The notes under the pieces are model-generated. The model was not told where the DNA came from. It worked only from the letters and a program-made list of their open reading frames with translations, and made no database searches. This document shows, piece after piece, positions 33,228 through 44,098 of a stretch of 64,000 nucleotides of DNA. The translations under genes were made by a program, and so were the position numbers. Each line of letters begins with the position of its first letter. Position 1 is the stretch's first letter. Origin of the DNA: Favolaschia claudopus (lineage: Eukaryota > Basidiomycota > Agaricomycetes > Agaricales > Mycenaceae). Location: the NCBI GenBank assembly GCA_037176885.1, contig JAWWNJ010000059.1:310001-374000 (forward strand), in the 5' to 3' direction.

Positions 33228-34696
33228 TCAGCGTGCAACAGATTTGTCTAGGGTATGATACAGCGTCGAGGCGGCGTGGGATACAGAAAACGCAGCCTGA
33301 GCTGCTTTGCCTGCGCATTCAACATATCACAAGAAACCCGCGGAAGTTACAAGATGAACTTACGGAAACCTCTACCCCAGCTCAGCCTCAAATGACGATC
33401 GTCCATTTGGGCCCCCTGCATTTGCTGGAAAGCATGCTCAGCGTCCAATTTATGCATGAACTGCACAAACCCGTAGCATCGCTCTTGGTTAACCTTGACC
33501 TAAAGTATTGCTGAGAAAGGGAGGGAGAAGCAAGATCAGATGTCGCACATAGTGCAGAGGGCCAAAGGGTTGGAAAGCCATTTTAAGACGGGGTTGGTCA
33601 GTACTCCGGCTCAGCCCGCCGACAAACAATGTCGTATTATACGGATCTGCCGCAAGGGCGTCATGATCTGGGGGCGGAGGGATGTGGATGGAGCTGGGAC
33701 TCGCAGGCGTTGATAGATGCTGCGTCATCTGCCGATCTGATCCTGTTGGTCGCGAAGATGAGTGAGGCTCGCAGAAAGAGCGACTACCGCACCGTAAATG
33801 ACTTTTGGAGTAGCAGGCGCAAGACGCACTTGAGAAAGTATATCAGACAAGAGTAGGTGAAAAACGCGGGAAACGAGCAAACTTGGCCTGCCCTGGCAAT
33901 AAAGTCCTTGCATTTCGCTGAGCGCTCGCAACTGCTCCGCTGTGTCTCCGAATCTTGAACAGATATCAGAACATCGGGACCCAAAGGAAGAGCCGTCGTA
34001 CCTGATAAATCCAAACCCACGGCTCATTCCGGTGTCATAGTCAACCATGATTTTGGCGCTGTGGCACGTTTTGAAGGGGCGCACATATTTGCGGGGGCGA
34101 TCGGGGAGGAGCCCCAATATTGGGTTCTGAAAAACCTACGTAGATCGTGAACAGTGCACCAAACATCCAGAAAGTGCGCACTTCCATGAGATCGCTTTGC
34201 GATGTGCCAGGATCTAGATCTGTCACGAAGAGGCTGGGCAGCATGGCTCGGGACTCCACAGTCAAGTTTTGATTCCCGGTCCCCGTTATATTCTTGAGGC
34301 GGGAGGGCAGTATAGGCCCCGCCCAACTCAAGGTAAAGTTCTGCGACGAATTGGGCATGGAAATTGGGGCATCCCCATGAACCTGATAGGTCGTGAGCAC
34401 AAACGTATGAAGTAGTGGTGGTCAATCAGCACCTGTGCAACGGCCTTCCGCCCTTGTATAGCGTCTGGGAATACAAGCAGGCAAAAACCCGCGTTGTTGG
34501 CCACCATTGACGTGGACAAGGATGTTGGAGGCACGCAGACACTGGCCTGCCATCCCATCAACGCACAGACCTGGTGGGCGTATTCGACGTCCATCCATGG
34601 CTCGAGACCGGTCCACAGCACGACAGTGGGGTGGCAACTGGCAACCTCCGGGCTGAGAGAGGGTGGATTTGAGCGGGAAAGTAGTGCGACATTCAT
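33228..34696 (-). CDS. Three-RRM RNA-binding protein (Nam8/Ngr1/TIA-1-like)
   Basis: The first in-frame ATG is at 34696. RRM1 reads TVVLWTGLEPWMDVEYAHQV and NNAGFCLLVFPD. RRM2 reads PSLFVTDLDPGTSQSDLMEV, then after an intron NPILGLLPDRPRKYVRPFKT, CHSAKIMVDYDTGMSRGFGF and ALSEMQGLYCQGRP. RRM3 reads DPYNTTLFVGGLSRSTDQPR and, after an intron, CYGFVQFMHKLDAEHAFQQM and LRLSWGR, ending at a TGA at 33228. RNP2 and RNP1 motifs are present in RRM2 and RRM3. The long insert between RRM1 and RRM2 strands ('lglr.dre.k.irPf..Ck') is a hallmark of the Nam8/Ngr1/TIA-1 group, nuclear and cytoplasmic regulators of splicing and mRNA stability. Five or more GT-AG introns are needed. The RRM2-RRM3 linker is the least certain part. 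I see no certain inactivating change. Confidence 0.7.
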
Positions 34697-34789
34697 GGCG
34701 GAGGGTGAGCAAGCGGGTTCAAGTTGGCTGGTGGCAACGTGTTCAGTCACGGGGTTGTCCTTTTTTTTTTTTTGGATTCAGCACTTGTA

Positions 34790-35230
34790 AGGTACACCCC
34801 ATCCACCCTCGACGAACATCACATGATATTTCCTTTTTCGGCGGGTTTCAGTAAAACCTATCCGTTCCATACCTTGTAGCTCGAATTTAAGAAATCCCCT
34901 CGACCAGATCCTTCATTTTGATGTTAGGAACATTTGACTCCCTGGAAGCATAAAGATTCCATGAGTTTCTGAGGCAGAGTTATCGATTCAAGCCCAGCTG
35001 TCTGAAACTTGGCTCTCACGGCTGATGGGACATCACAAAACTTGTTTCGGGAACTCCTTTTCACACAGAACACGTAGAGCTCTAAAATTTTGTCTACATA
35101 CACTTGAATACATTTAGAACAATCTGGTCGAGGGGATTCAGCCTGTTCTTCCTGGTTGTCGCAATATAAGGGGGTTCGCTGCAAATAGAAAGACCACGTG
35201 ATGTTCGTCGAGGGTGGATGGGGTGTACCT
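34790..35230. repeat. MITE family 6, TA duplication
   Basis: TIRs of about 38 bp (aggtacaccccatccaccct, continuing cgacgaacatcac, and its inverse at 35197-35230) enclose 441 bp, with TA at 34788-34789 and 35231-35232. It sits just upstream of the RRM gene start, so it could lie in that gene's promoter region. Confidence 0.75.
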
Positions 35231-35243
35231 TACTGTACCGATA

Positions 35244-35916
35244 CTGTAGCAATTTGTATGGGTGAAACGTAACGCGTAACGCCTGCCCTGTTTCGTTTCA
35301 ACGGTAACGCATAACGGTCGTGTGGTTTCCCTGAGGACTGCGTGACATACAAAGGCGTCAAATTGTTATGTTTGTGGTAGTCTCGTAACAAGACTGCATA
35401 TATGTACTCTTTTGAAGATAGTCGTTCAAACGCGTAAAATGTCAAAATTTAGCTGAATCTACTTTGTCCTCCTCCTCCTCACTGCACTCAATCACTCTCT
35501 ACATCAAACTCCGTAACATCGCACCAACGTTGATCACTCTCCGTGCTGTTCTCACCCTTAGCCACTAATCCATCCTTTGAATCACAAAGTGCAGCGAGAT
35601 TAGCTGTAGGCGAGTTGCAAGAAAATGAACCTTCAACTGCAGTGCCTTCAACGCCGATTTAGCATCTTTGATCAAGATTGCAAGACTACGTCAAAATCAT
35701 CGTTAGTGCCAGAGTTGCCTTCTTCTTCCTCGGTGAGAGCAGTGGGATTCTAGCTCAGAATCCGTTCGACCTTCATGAATAGATGTTATTAGTGTTTGCC
35801 CGGCCGTTTCAAGAATTCTATGATGTCACGCATAACGCTGCTGCCGTTTCTGGTTTCCATGCGTAGCGTTTCCAGTCACGCTCGAGGGTCTGTTTCACCC
35901 ATACAAATTGCTACAG
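35244..35916. repeat. MITE family 7, TA duplication
   Basis: The ends ctgtagcaatttgtatgggt (with gaaac) and the inverse at about 35889-35916 enclose 673 bp flanked by TA. The terminus resembles that of 44099-44268 (ctgtaccaatctgtatgact), so the two are probably related families. It starts only 13 bp after the end of MITE family 6. Confidence 0.7.
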
Positions 35917-35976
35917 TATGCATGGGAACTTCTCCGTTCCGAGGGTGATGGCAAAACGGTCCCGATTCCCACGGTG

Positions 35977-36104
35977 GGCAACCCCGCCATTCCAAGGGTG
36001 ATGGCAAATCGGTCGCCAGACCGATTAAAGCCGATGGCCACGGTACCCTCGGCAATCTGAGGCTATTTCCGGCGAAATAAAGCCCTCGAAATGACCGATT
36101 TTTC
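35977..36104 (-). repeat. Family B repeat, inverted copy
   Basis: This is the inverted complement of 37603-37730. On the left the homology extends into a longer family B variant (from about 35920) that also matches 32640-32715. It is followed by cgatagac, the complement of the gtctatcg found after the other copy. Confidence 0.65.
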
Positions 36105-36284
36105 CGATAGACCACGTACATTGATATACTGTGACTGTGACATCAATCCAGTCCTTTCGGCTTCTTTGCCGTGTCAAAACTGGTCATTTTCGTTTCTGAA
36201 TGCTGGCAGTTGATGGACTTGATGGCCCGGAAGGCCGCCTGATCAATATCAGCTAGCCGCGTTTTCGTTTTCGATTTTCGTTCA
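36105..36284 (-). repeat. Family A element, left end in inverted orientation
   Basis: It matches the complement of 5722-5905 of copy 1, ending at 36284 with TA at 36285-36286. The rest of this family A copy is at 37731-39063 in forward orientation, so the two halves point away from their original arrangement. Confidence 0.7.
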
Positions 36285-36465
36285 TACCGATGTACATAGC
36301 AACGACAGTGATAATGATCGCATCGGCGCGCCGCGACGACGCGCTACTCTCTCTGCTTTTTTGCGCACCCAAGCCCCTTCAGCTTTGCCCTCTTTTCTGC
36401 GCTTCTCGTTGTTGAACAGATATGAAAAGCTGGACTTGAACTTTAGCTGCTGCTCAAGATGCACG

Positions 36466-36552
36466 ACAATATCTCCAAGTCCGTCTCGGGACGCCCGGAA
36501 GACGACCATCACGGAGATCACCGGGTCACGTGCCCGCGACAGTGTTGGGTCA
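36466..36552 (+). repeat. Family C terminal repeat (copy 1)
   Basis: A segment of about 85 bp from agtccgtctcgggacgcccg to gttgggtcaatagcgttt is repeated at 39847-39932 with few changes. If the inversion described for this region is undone, the two become inverted and would be the TIRs of a larger element enclosing family A. Confidence 0.6.
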
Positions 36553-37602
36553 ATAGCGTTTCGTTTTGGCTGAGGAACAACGACGGGAGATGATGCTTGG
36601 ATGGCAACAAATTTCCCCAGGCATTTCAACATCGTAAACGGCTTAAGATGAGATTTTTGCATTGTATTTACTATATGTAAGAAACCAAGCCATTTGAGAT
36701 GGAGTGAGCTCGCACACGGGGCCGCGAGGAGTCGACCGAAGGTCGGCGACGATTGGCACTGGCACCTGGTTTTTGTAGGGCAGAAGAGCGGAATCCCATG
36801 GCGAAGCATGGGCTCACTGCAGCTGCTAGTTGGTCACAATTAAACAAAGTGGGTTTGGGCGGGATCGAACCTCGACTCGCCCCGGTCTGACATTGCCAAA
36901 TAGGGAAATACTTACCAAATGTAGTAATGGCCGGGAGAGCTAGTGGTGGATGTATCGTAGCAATTGGCATGCTTTGCTGTGGTCACTCTTGTCGATTGGT
37001 ATGTGGTGTGCTTCCCTTAATTGCGGTGGTGTGCAGAGGGCACGGGTTCGAACCCGCTGGCACTCTTTTATCTTTTCACGCAGTGACAGTGTTGAATTTT
37101 CCTTTTTGGTACACCGTACTTTTTCCCCGGCGAGTCCCTCGTTTCCCAGCCTGAATAAGCTGTGTTTGGCGCCTTCTTCTCTTCCCAACCCTTCTCAATA
37201 ATTCTACAGAGCAGTACATCATCAAAACTACCACAGACACTGTTTGTAGTCAGTTTATTGAGCTCTTCTTGAGAAGCAAAATGAGCTATCATTATAACCA
37301 TCCTAATCTATCATCCTGACCTCAAGGAATGCCCCAGGGCTCCATTTGGAATAACTAAGTCTCCTCAAATGTCAAAACATTCGATGAAAGTACCGAAAAT
37401 TTCTTTTTTGGGACAAAGATATCTTTCAGTGTGAAGGTGTGGACCAAATTGTTGCTCCACAATAGTAATATGCTTCTCAAGCGCCTTAACTTTAAGCGAC
37501 ACGCCATTTGAACTTGAAAAACGCGTCTAAGACGCGGTCAGACTGACAAACGTAAGGACTGACACGTGGTGGGAAAGCGTGCCGTAATGTCAGACTGGGG
37601 GA
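36553..37602. other. No supported gene; two T-arm-like strings
   Basis: Box-B-like motifs occur at about 36860 (minus) and 37045-37060 (plus, gggttcgaacccg). Their stems do not pair as in tRNAs. There is no recognisable coding sequence. Confidence 0.3.
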
Positions 37603-37730
37603 GAAAAATCGGTCATTTCGAGGGCTTTATTTCGCCGGAAATAGCCTCAGATTGTTTTACTGGCCGTGGCCATCGGCTTTAATCGGTCTGGCGACCGATT
37701 TGCCATCACCCTTGGAATGGCGGGGTTGCC
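37603..37730 (+). repeat. Family B repeat, forward copy
   Basis: It runs gaaaaatcggtcatttcgag to aatggcggggttgcc and is followed by gtctatcg (37731-37738), the same 8-mer found in complement at 36105-36112. That suggests an 8-bp target duplication split by the inversion. Confidence 0.65.
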
Positions 37731-39063
37731 GTCTATCGTGTCTTCGGCCGCTTGCCGAACGCGTCCGAGTGGCTGTACCAGGTCACGCACACGGCGTGTT
37801 GTAACACTCCAAATTATTAATTAATTGAAGAGTGAAGACTACTTGGTGAGCTGCACTTCAAAATCATGAACTTTTACGATATCCAAGTATGAGATTCGTG
37901 GCAAACATGATATAGACGAACACGATGGGCAAACAGGAAACAAGAATGGACTACATAAAGTAAACAAATATTATTATCTTATATTTATCTGTTAATTTGT
38001 GTTGGCTGCCGGCAGTAGCTAAGTTGCACGAGCATCTCAATTTGCGTAGGGAAAAAACGGCAATTTCGGGTACTTTTGGTAGCTGCGAGTACAACAGCGG
38101 AGCATCGGAACGGGACCAACATAAGGTAGGGGACAGACAAATACGGTTGCCCCACGTGATTTCACCTTTTTGAGAAGACGAGCTTTAGCTCCCTGCCTTC
38201 GGCACGGGGCCGCTCGCTGCGCTCGCGGCGTGCCTACGGCGGTCAACCCCGCAGTGGTTGATGCCTCTTGATCCGGTACCACCATCTGCACCCAGGGCGC
38301 TTCCCAGCGCTACCATCCAGAATCTTCACAAAATAATCTACGCTGTTAAACTTCCCAAAACTACCAATGCTAAATCCTGCACCGTTCCTCTTGCCGACAC
38401 GTGGTTTCCTGTCAAAGGCTGTGCCGTGCTCTTTTAAAGTATACTGTACTAATTCCAAGTTCAAAAAAGTTCAGTTCACGACGGGCCGTCACGCATAACG
38501 TGAACAACCGGTCGAATTAGTACAGTAGGATGTAGTCCGTTTGACCTGTACAAGCTTAAGCACCCCGCCTTCGGCAGGGCCGGCTCGCTGCGCTCGCGTC
38601 CCTCCCTACGGCTGGTGCACAGCTTGTCGGGGCAAACCCCGGTTTAAATTTTTTGCGAATTTTTTTGCTGGATTCCGTGCCCGCGGCGCCGCACTGCCGC
38701 TCGCTGCATCCGTTTCTCGCTGTGCGTGGCCATGATTTGATTGGTGAGTCCTAAGGATGTATTTACACAAAACTGTTGAGCCAGATTTCTTATTCTCTCT
38801 CAAATACAGGTCAAACGGACTACATCTTCTCAAAAAGGTGAAATCACGTGGGGCAACCGTATGTATTTGTCTGTCCCCTACCTTAGCAGCAAGACAATCA
38901 CTCATGACCGTGACCCTTGGCGTGATGACATCATAGAGCCGACCTTGTTCCGTGCCGACTTGGTGCCGACTACTTGATTTTCGTTTCTGAACCTGCTGCC
39001 GACGGGCACCGCCGGCCATCTATCGGCTATTCTATATATAGTCGTTTTCGTTTTCGTTTCTAG
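37731..39063 (+). repeat. Family A element, right part (copy 2)
   Basis: It follows copy 1 from its position 5897 onward (ttgccgaacg.gtccgagtgg, cacgcacacggcgtg, tgtgttggctgccggcagta, cgtgacccttggcgtgatga) to cgttttcgtttctag at 39063. MITE family 2 copy b is inserted at 38122-38885. The right TA was used by the next element, at 39066. Confidence 0.7.
38122..38885. repeat. MITE family 2, copy b, with nested elements
   Basis: The ends taaggtaggggacagacaaa and inverse match 17291-17729. Inside are an 82-bp mini element at 38444-38525 (ctgtactaattc inverted, TA outside) and an inverted pair gatgtagtccgtttgacctg / caggtcaaacggactacatc at about 38529 and 38808, suggesting a further nested element. 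A 'ccttcggca.gg.ccg.ctcgctgcgctcgc' motif occurs twice. Confidence 0.7.
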
Positions 39064-39065
39064 TA

Positions 39066-39816
39066 TAAGATAGGCGTCACGCCAATCCGGCACCCTTATA
39101 TAAGCATTACGTTCAGCACAGCCACCCGCCAAATCTTGGAAGTTCAAAAAATCAACTTGTTCTCTTTGCGATTTTGAGTCCTTCGGAACCTCAAAGAGTT
39201 TTTCTTTTTGCAGATCTACTGACTCAAGAGGCCTTTCAAGTACCAGGCTTGAGGCCCTGGAGCCACTTTGTTGTGCTCACCATTCAAATATATGTGAATG
39301 TCAATACACATCTGACCCTAAATTCCGTGTCTGAATTCTGTTTGTGTTAAGTTCCTGGAAATACATTGGATGTTTATGAACCAACAGAGCATAACGCTTT
39401 GCTAGCTCATTATGAGGCAATCACACCTTCCTAGCGTTAAACAAGGTATTTTGATGCTAATTTGGCGCGTCGCGTCGCGTCTATAGTCACGGATATATGA
39501 CGTGTGGTGTGTACGTAAGCTTACATAATCTGCCAAATCTCCGCCTTATTTTTCGCAAGATGCGCTCAAACGCGTCGAAAATGAGTTTGGAAGCTTTTCA
39601 TAATGGGTTGCCTTTTTTGGAAAGATCACCTTATATCTTTTCAACAAGGAATCATTGGCCAAATCTGCTCCATCGAATCATAGATATGCCTATTAGCTAC
39701 AGTTTGGTGGTCTTACATTTGTCAATATGGTGTTGTGGCCAGACTTATAAGCATTTTGTTGACGTGATGTTTCGGCTTACATAACCAGGTGCCGGATCGG
39801 CGTGACGCCTATCTTA
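39066..39816. repeat. MITE family 10, TA duplication
   Basis: TIRs of about 30 bp (taagataggcgtcacgcc, continuing with atccggcacc, and its inverse at 39789-39816) enclose 751 bp, flanked by TA. It landed exactly in the TA at the right border of family A copy 2. Confidence 0.75.
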
Positions 39817-39846
39817 TACTCGATGCACATACACGCCAAAATTGCG

Positions 39847-39932
39847 ACAAGTCCGTCTCGGGACGCTCGGAAGACGACCATCACGGAGATCACCGGGTCA
39901 CGTGCCCGCGACAGTGTTGGGTCAATAGCGTT
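39847..39932 (+). repeat. Family C terminal repeat (copy 2)
   Basis: Direct repeat of 36466-36552; see there. Confidence 0.6.
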
Positions 39933-39949
39933 TACTGCTGAACTAATAA

Positions 39950-40215
39950 TTAGTTCAGCCAAACACCTCGCCGAACCTCATCCTCATACCGAAGCATCCT
40001 ACTTCGGTAACTTTCCCGATATCGGTCATTGCGGCGAGGCTGATTGACATCGCATTCGTGGTCGAGGGCTTGATCTAATGCCTGGATCTGTGAGGAACAA
40101 ACAGTAAGCAGACAATACAGCTCCAATTGGGTGGACACGTACCGCCGTTCCCCTTGTTCAACTCTCCGCCGTAGCGTTTGCGCTCGAGACCTATGACAAC
40201 CTTTATATCCCTTGA
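39950..40215 (-). pseudogene. 3' end of an unidentified gene (two exons)
   Basis: On the minus strand an exon with GYKGCHRSRAQTLRRRVEQG ends at a GTACGT donor, and a 55-bp intron (40088-40142) leads to an exon with IQALDQALDHECDVNQPRRN and MLRYEDEVRRGVWLN before a stop at 39950. The codons look charged and helical. I do not recognise the family. Upstream the sequence runs into Copia pol on the opposite strand, so this is a truncated 3' end. Confidence 0.4.
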
Positions 40216-40224
40216 TGTCCAATA

Positions 40225-41978
40225 GATCCTCAATATCGCCAGCGAGCCCACCACCACCTCCACCACCACCTGTACCCCAACCACCTCGACGATCGACTCG
40301 CGAACGACGACCCCCGCGACCTTTCGCCACCGCTGCGGAGTACGGGAAGTAAGGAGAAGACGAGGAGTTGGATTTGTTGAGGGGAAACGATGAAGAGATT
40401 GCGAGGACGCCGGAGGATGACGACGGTGAGGAGAGGAAGATGTTGGGAGAGCTGAATGCGTACCTGTCGGAGAACCCCATCGACGTCGAATTTGCGGACG
40501 ACCCCGGAAACTACAGCGAAGCAATGGCGGCGCCGGACGCGGAGAAGTGCATGGAAGGCACGCGGGAAGAGTTGGAGTCCCCCCGTGAGCAGGGTGTTTT
40601 CAAGCTCGTTCCCCCTTCCGCCGTCCCTGCTAACAAAACGATCCTTGACCTGCGCCCTGTATACGTCCGCAAACACGACATGAACGGCAACGTTGTCCGC
40701 CACAAAGTTCGGTATTGCGCAAAGGGCTTCCGGCAAGTCCATGGCCGCGACTTCTTCGACACGACATCGCCCACCGCCCGCCTGGAATCGTTTCGCGCAT
40801 TACTCCACCTCGCAGCTTCCCGCAGCTGGGACCTTCAGCAAATCGACGTGAAAACCGCCTTCCTCTCCCGGAGGAAGAACGCCAATACGCTCGTCAACCG
40901 AAGCACTTCGAGGAGAAGGGGATGGAGGATTGGTTGTGGGAACTGTGGAAGGGGATATACGGACTGAAGCAGGCGGGGCGGTTGTGGAATAAGGAGTTGC
41001 ATGCGGCGATGTTGGGGTGGGGATTCAGGCGGTTGGTATGTGAGTGGTGCGTTTATTACCGCAGGACGGCGGACGGCAAAATCACCATCGTCGTCATCCA
41101 CGTCGACGACATGGCGTGTGCAGCCTCATCGCGGAACGAATCGGAACGGTTCAAGAAACAACTTCGCTCGCGCTGGACCATTTCCGACCTAGGCGACATC
41201 AACTACTGCCTTGGAATCCGGATCGTCCGCGACCCCGAACGCCGCACCATCGCCTTGTCCCAAACGGCCCTCATCGACCGCGTTATCGCTCAATTCCGCC
41301 AGACCGACGCTTATCCCGCCGCTACTCCCATGGAACCCAGACTTCGCCTCTTCCGCCCCTGACACCGTCCAACGCCCATCGCCCGAAGATGCAGAACGCC
41401 TTGCGCTCATACCCTACAGAGCCCTCATTGGCAGCTTGATGTACATCGCCATCGGTACTCGCCCCGACATCTCCTGGGCCGTCAGCACCCTCTCTGGATT
41501 CCTGGACTGCTACGATACATTCCTCTGGCAATGCGCAATCCGTGTGGTCCGTTATCTTAAGGGCACGCGAAACCTGGCTCTGGTACTCGGCGGGAAAGAC
41601 GGCTTGCCAAGAGGCTTCAGCGACTCCGATTGGGCCAACGATCCAGAGAAACGGAAATCTATCATGGGGTATATGTTCTCTCTGGGATCCGGCTGGGCCT
41701 CGCGGAAACAAAGCGTCGTTGCCGCTTCTTCCACCGAAGCCGAATACATCGCGGCGTCCGAGGCGGCGCGCGAGGCGTATTGGCCGAGGTCGCTTGCCTG
41801 TGGAATGGAGATGGCGCTCTCAGGACCTACCCCGATTTTCTGTGACAACGACGCGGCGCGGATAATGGCTCATGATCAAGTCTTTCACAATCGTAATAAA
41901 CACATCGATACGCGCTACCACCACGTCCGGGACGGCGTCGAGAAGGGGAAGATTGTGCTCCCCCGCGTCCCATGGTAG
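40225..41978 (+). pseudogene. Copia pol fragment: RT and RNase H
   Basis: The plus strand reads PQPPRRSTRERRPPR (linker), EAMAAPDAEKCMEGTREELE, ALLHLAASRSWDLQQIDVKT, WELWKGIYGLKQAGRLWNKE, ITIVVIHVDDMACAASS (catalytic VDD), FRQTDAYPAATPMEP, LIGSLMYIAIGTRPDISWAV, SDSDWANDPEKRKSIMGYMF, VVAASSTEAEYIAASEAARE and HNRNKHIDTRYHHVRD. These are the RT and RNase H signatures of Ty1/Copia. Three frames are needed: a shift near 40870 just after VKTAFL and another near 41335, plus a stop at 40349 in the linker. Integrase and gag are missing. A gag fragment of this superfamily is at 12440-13275, but I cannot show they were one element. Confidence 0.8.
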
Positions 41979-42160
41979 ATTCCAAGAATCGGCCGAGGAA
42001 GAAGGCGAATCTAGATCTCCCAGCTCTCAGCTGATCTGCAGCAACTCCGCTCCCACTTCCACCACCTTTCCAATGAAAATACCATTCTCCGAGCCAAAAA
42101 AGATGCCCTGTCTGCTTCCAATCGGTCTCTTACCTCTCTGAAACGGAAGGTCGATACTAG

Positions 42161-42358
42161 GGGGGTTGTGCGAGCGACCCAGGTCGCTATTAAACTGCTC
42201 AGATCTCCACAACGAGCAGTGTCAGATGTGAGATCCCAGCGACCTAGGAATGTCCCAGGACAACACTCTTCTAGGTCGCTTGGAGCTCACATCTGGTAAC
42301 CTTCGCTGCGGAGATCTGAGCGGTCAAAAAGCGACCTGGGTCGCTCGCACAACCTCTC
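42161..42358. repeat. Palindromic MITE family 9, copy b
   Basis: It runs gggggttgtgcgagcgaccc to the inverse gtcgctcgcacaacctctc, with inner arms 'gctcagatctcc' and 'gagatctgagcgg'. A 'ctag' occurs at both flanks (42157-42160, 42361-42364) and may be part of the target duplication. Confidence 0.65.
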
Positions 42359-42639
42359 TACTAGCTCTCGCGAGGAACTTACGCGCCGCCACAAACGTAT
42401 TTGCCGATTGGAGAATGACCGTAAATCAGCAAAAAGCTCTCATGCCCTGTCCTTCAACACCCTCCAACGTGCTATCGATGATAAATCTGCTCAAATCCTC
42501 ACTCTTGAACAACAACTTGCTTTTGCCGACACTCGTTTTCAGTCTCACGATGCTATGTTATTTTCCTTGCAATCAGCTCTTCGACAAACACAATGTTAAG
42601 GATCAATCGATCACGAGCTGAGACTAGCATCTCGGTTCA

Positions 42640-42850
42640 AGGCGGCAACGTTAGGAAACGATTCCCCAGAGTCTATACTGGTGACCTAATCGTGTATGAC
42701 CTTTCAAGTGACCTGCCCAAAGGGGTAGCAGGAAAAGATATAGTGCAAAGCAGGGATTGAACCCGTGCCTTCTGGATCAGGCTGGACTTGAACGCAGCAT
42801 TTTCGGTGTGTTCCCATCACGCTACTAACCCGGTTACGACACTACGAGAT
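42640..42850 (-). repeat. Possible tRNA-derived SINE
   Basis: The minus strand carries an A-box-like ggttagtagcgtgatggg and two B-box-like strings, gcgttcaagtcc and gggttcaatccctg, followed by a non-tRNA body that extends to about 42640. This is the look of a tRNA-headed SINE. No cloverleaf was completed and no second copy is present, so it is tentative. Confidence 0.3.
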
Positions 42851-42995
42851 TGTGGGAAGACTTTCAAGACAGGTTGGCTAAGCCTGTCTTTATGTAATGC
42901 ATCAAAGGTTGGCTAAGCCTTTAATCCATCACACACAATCAGCTCTGAACGGAACAGCATATATTAGAACTTCAAATCAAATCAAATCAAATCGA

Positions 42996-43150
42996 CCCGG
43001 GTCGCTTTGCGACCGCTCAGATCTCCACAACGAGCAGCCTCAGGTGTGAGGTCCCAGCGACCTAGGAATGCCCCAGGGCGATACTCTCCTAGGTCGCTTG
43101 GAGCTCATACCTGGTATCTGTTGTTGCGGAGAGGGAGTTTGTGCGAGCGA
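42996..43150. repeat. Palindromic MITE family 9, copy c (left end damaged)
   Basis: It holds gacccgggtcgctttgcgac, ccgctcagatctccacaacg, the central 'agcgacctagga / ctaggtcgcttgg' and the right end gggagtttgtgcgagcgat. A stray terminus (ggtcgctttgcacaaacc) near 43371-43389 may belong to it or to a fourth copy. Confidence 0.6.
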
Positions 43151-44098
43151 TTGAAGTTCTAATATATGCTGTACCTGACTACGGAAGAGCTATGCAGCAC
43201 TACGGTAAGGGTCGGCGGGGATTTTATATAGTAGGTACTTTGGAAACGGTAATATAGACTACATATAACGAGAGAGGAAAAGAAGGTTAAGTATCGCGCA
43301 AGGGAATGAAAGTTTGAGGAGTAACAGTATCAAATATTTGAGATGGAACGGGAAGGAAGGGGAAGAGGGGTCGCTTTGCACAAACCCGCTAATTACTCCT
43401 TCCCTTCTGCTCCCTATGTTGAACTCCTCCAGCGACCCCAAACTCAACCGGGACACAATCTTTTCAAAACTTCGAAAGCTTCAACACTGGCTCTACTGGT
43501 TATCTTCAACACCTCTTGATTCTCCTTCGGCGCGGCCTCAACTTTTGAAAGGGACGCTCCAAAGCCAGAGCTTTCTCCCGTTTCCTTTCATTTCGTGTCA
43601 ATGGTCGCATCCTCTCGAATTACAATAGTTTCAATGCTCCTCATTGTTTCAATGTTCCGCTATTCAGTTCCTCGATTCAGTTCCTCGAATACTCGCTGTC
43701 CCTTCTCAATTGCTCAAGCTCAATCTGCGGAATCTTGGCAATGGCTGCAAAGTGTGCGGCTGCCGGAGCGAAGCGGAGGCGTGTCTTGTATACGGAAAGG
43801 TATCCGGCAGCAGCTAAGTAGTGAATGCTGTAGTACGTCTGGGTATCCGAGACTAGCCTATATACTCCTTCTGGGACTCGGCTATTTAAGCGAGTCCCAC
43901 TGTTGATGTCTTTTGCATCACAAGCAATCAAGGCTGGATCAAGGCATCAACGCTACATCAATCCTCGGCATTTAAAGCCGAAACTTGTATTTAATGTGTT
44001 TAATCGATTTCTGAGGGTATTTCTAACCTGAACAAATTCTGGTGGGAACGTAGCTCCCCCCAGACCCCCCTCTTTTAGCCTGACGGCATATATTACTA
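43151..44098. other. No supported gene
   Basis: Apart from the family 9 terminus near 43380, I see only short open frames. The motif 'gagtcccact' near 43892 recurs downstream. Confidence 0.35.

Noticed and set aside
36845..36920. Box-B-like string on the minus strand (ggttcgatcccg)
   Set aside because: No matching A box or cloverleaf; lies in sequence without other RNA features.
37040..37070. gggttcgaacccg string resembling a tRNA T-arm
   Set aside because: When the loop is placed as in tRNAs the T-stem has mismatches, and no acceptor or anticodon stem can be paired upstream.
39777..39962. Shared peptide (LSRARDPVISVMVVFRASRD) in frames at 36.5 kb and 39.9 kb suggesting a gene family
   Set aside because: The identity is explained by the repeated 85-bp family C terminal sequence; no protein family matches.
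40225..40480. Glycine-rich open frame on the minus strand
   Set aside because: It is the complement of the proline-rich linker of the Copia pol and is not an independent gene.
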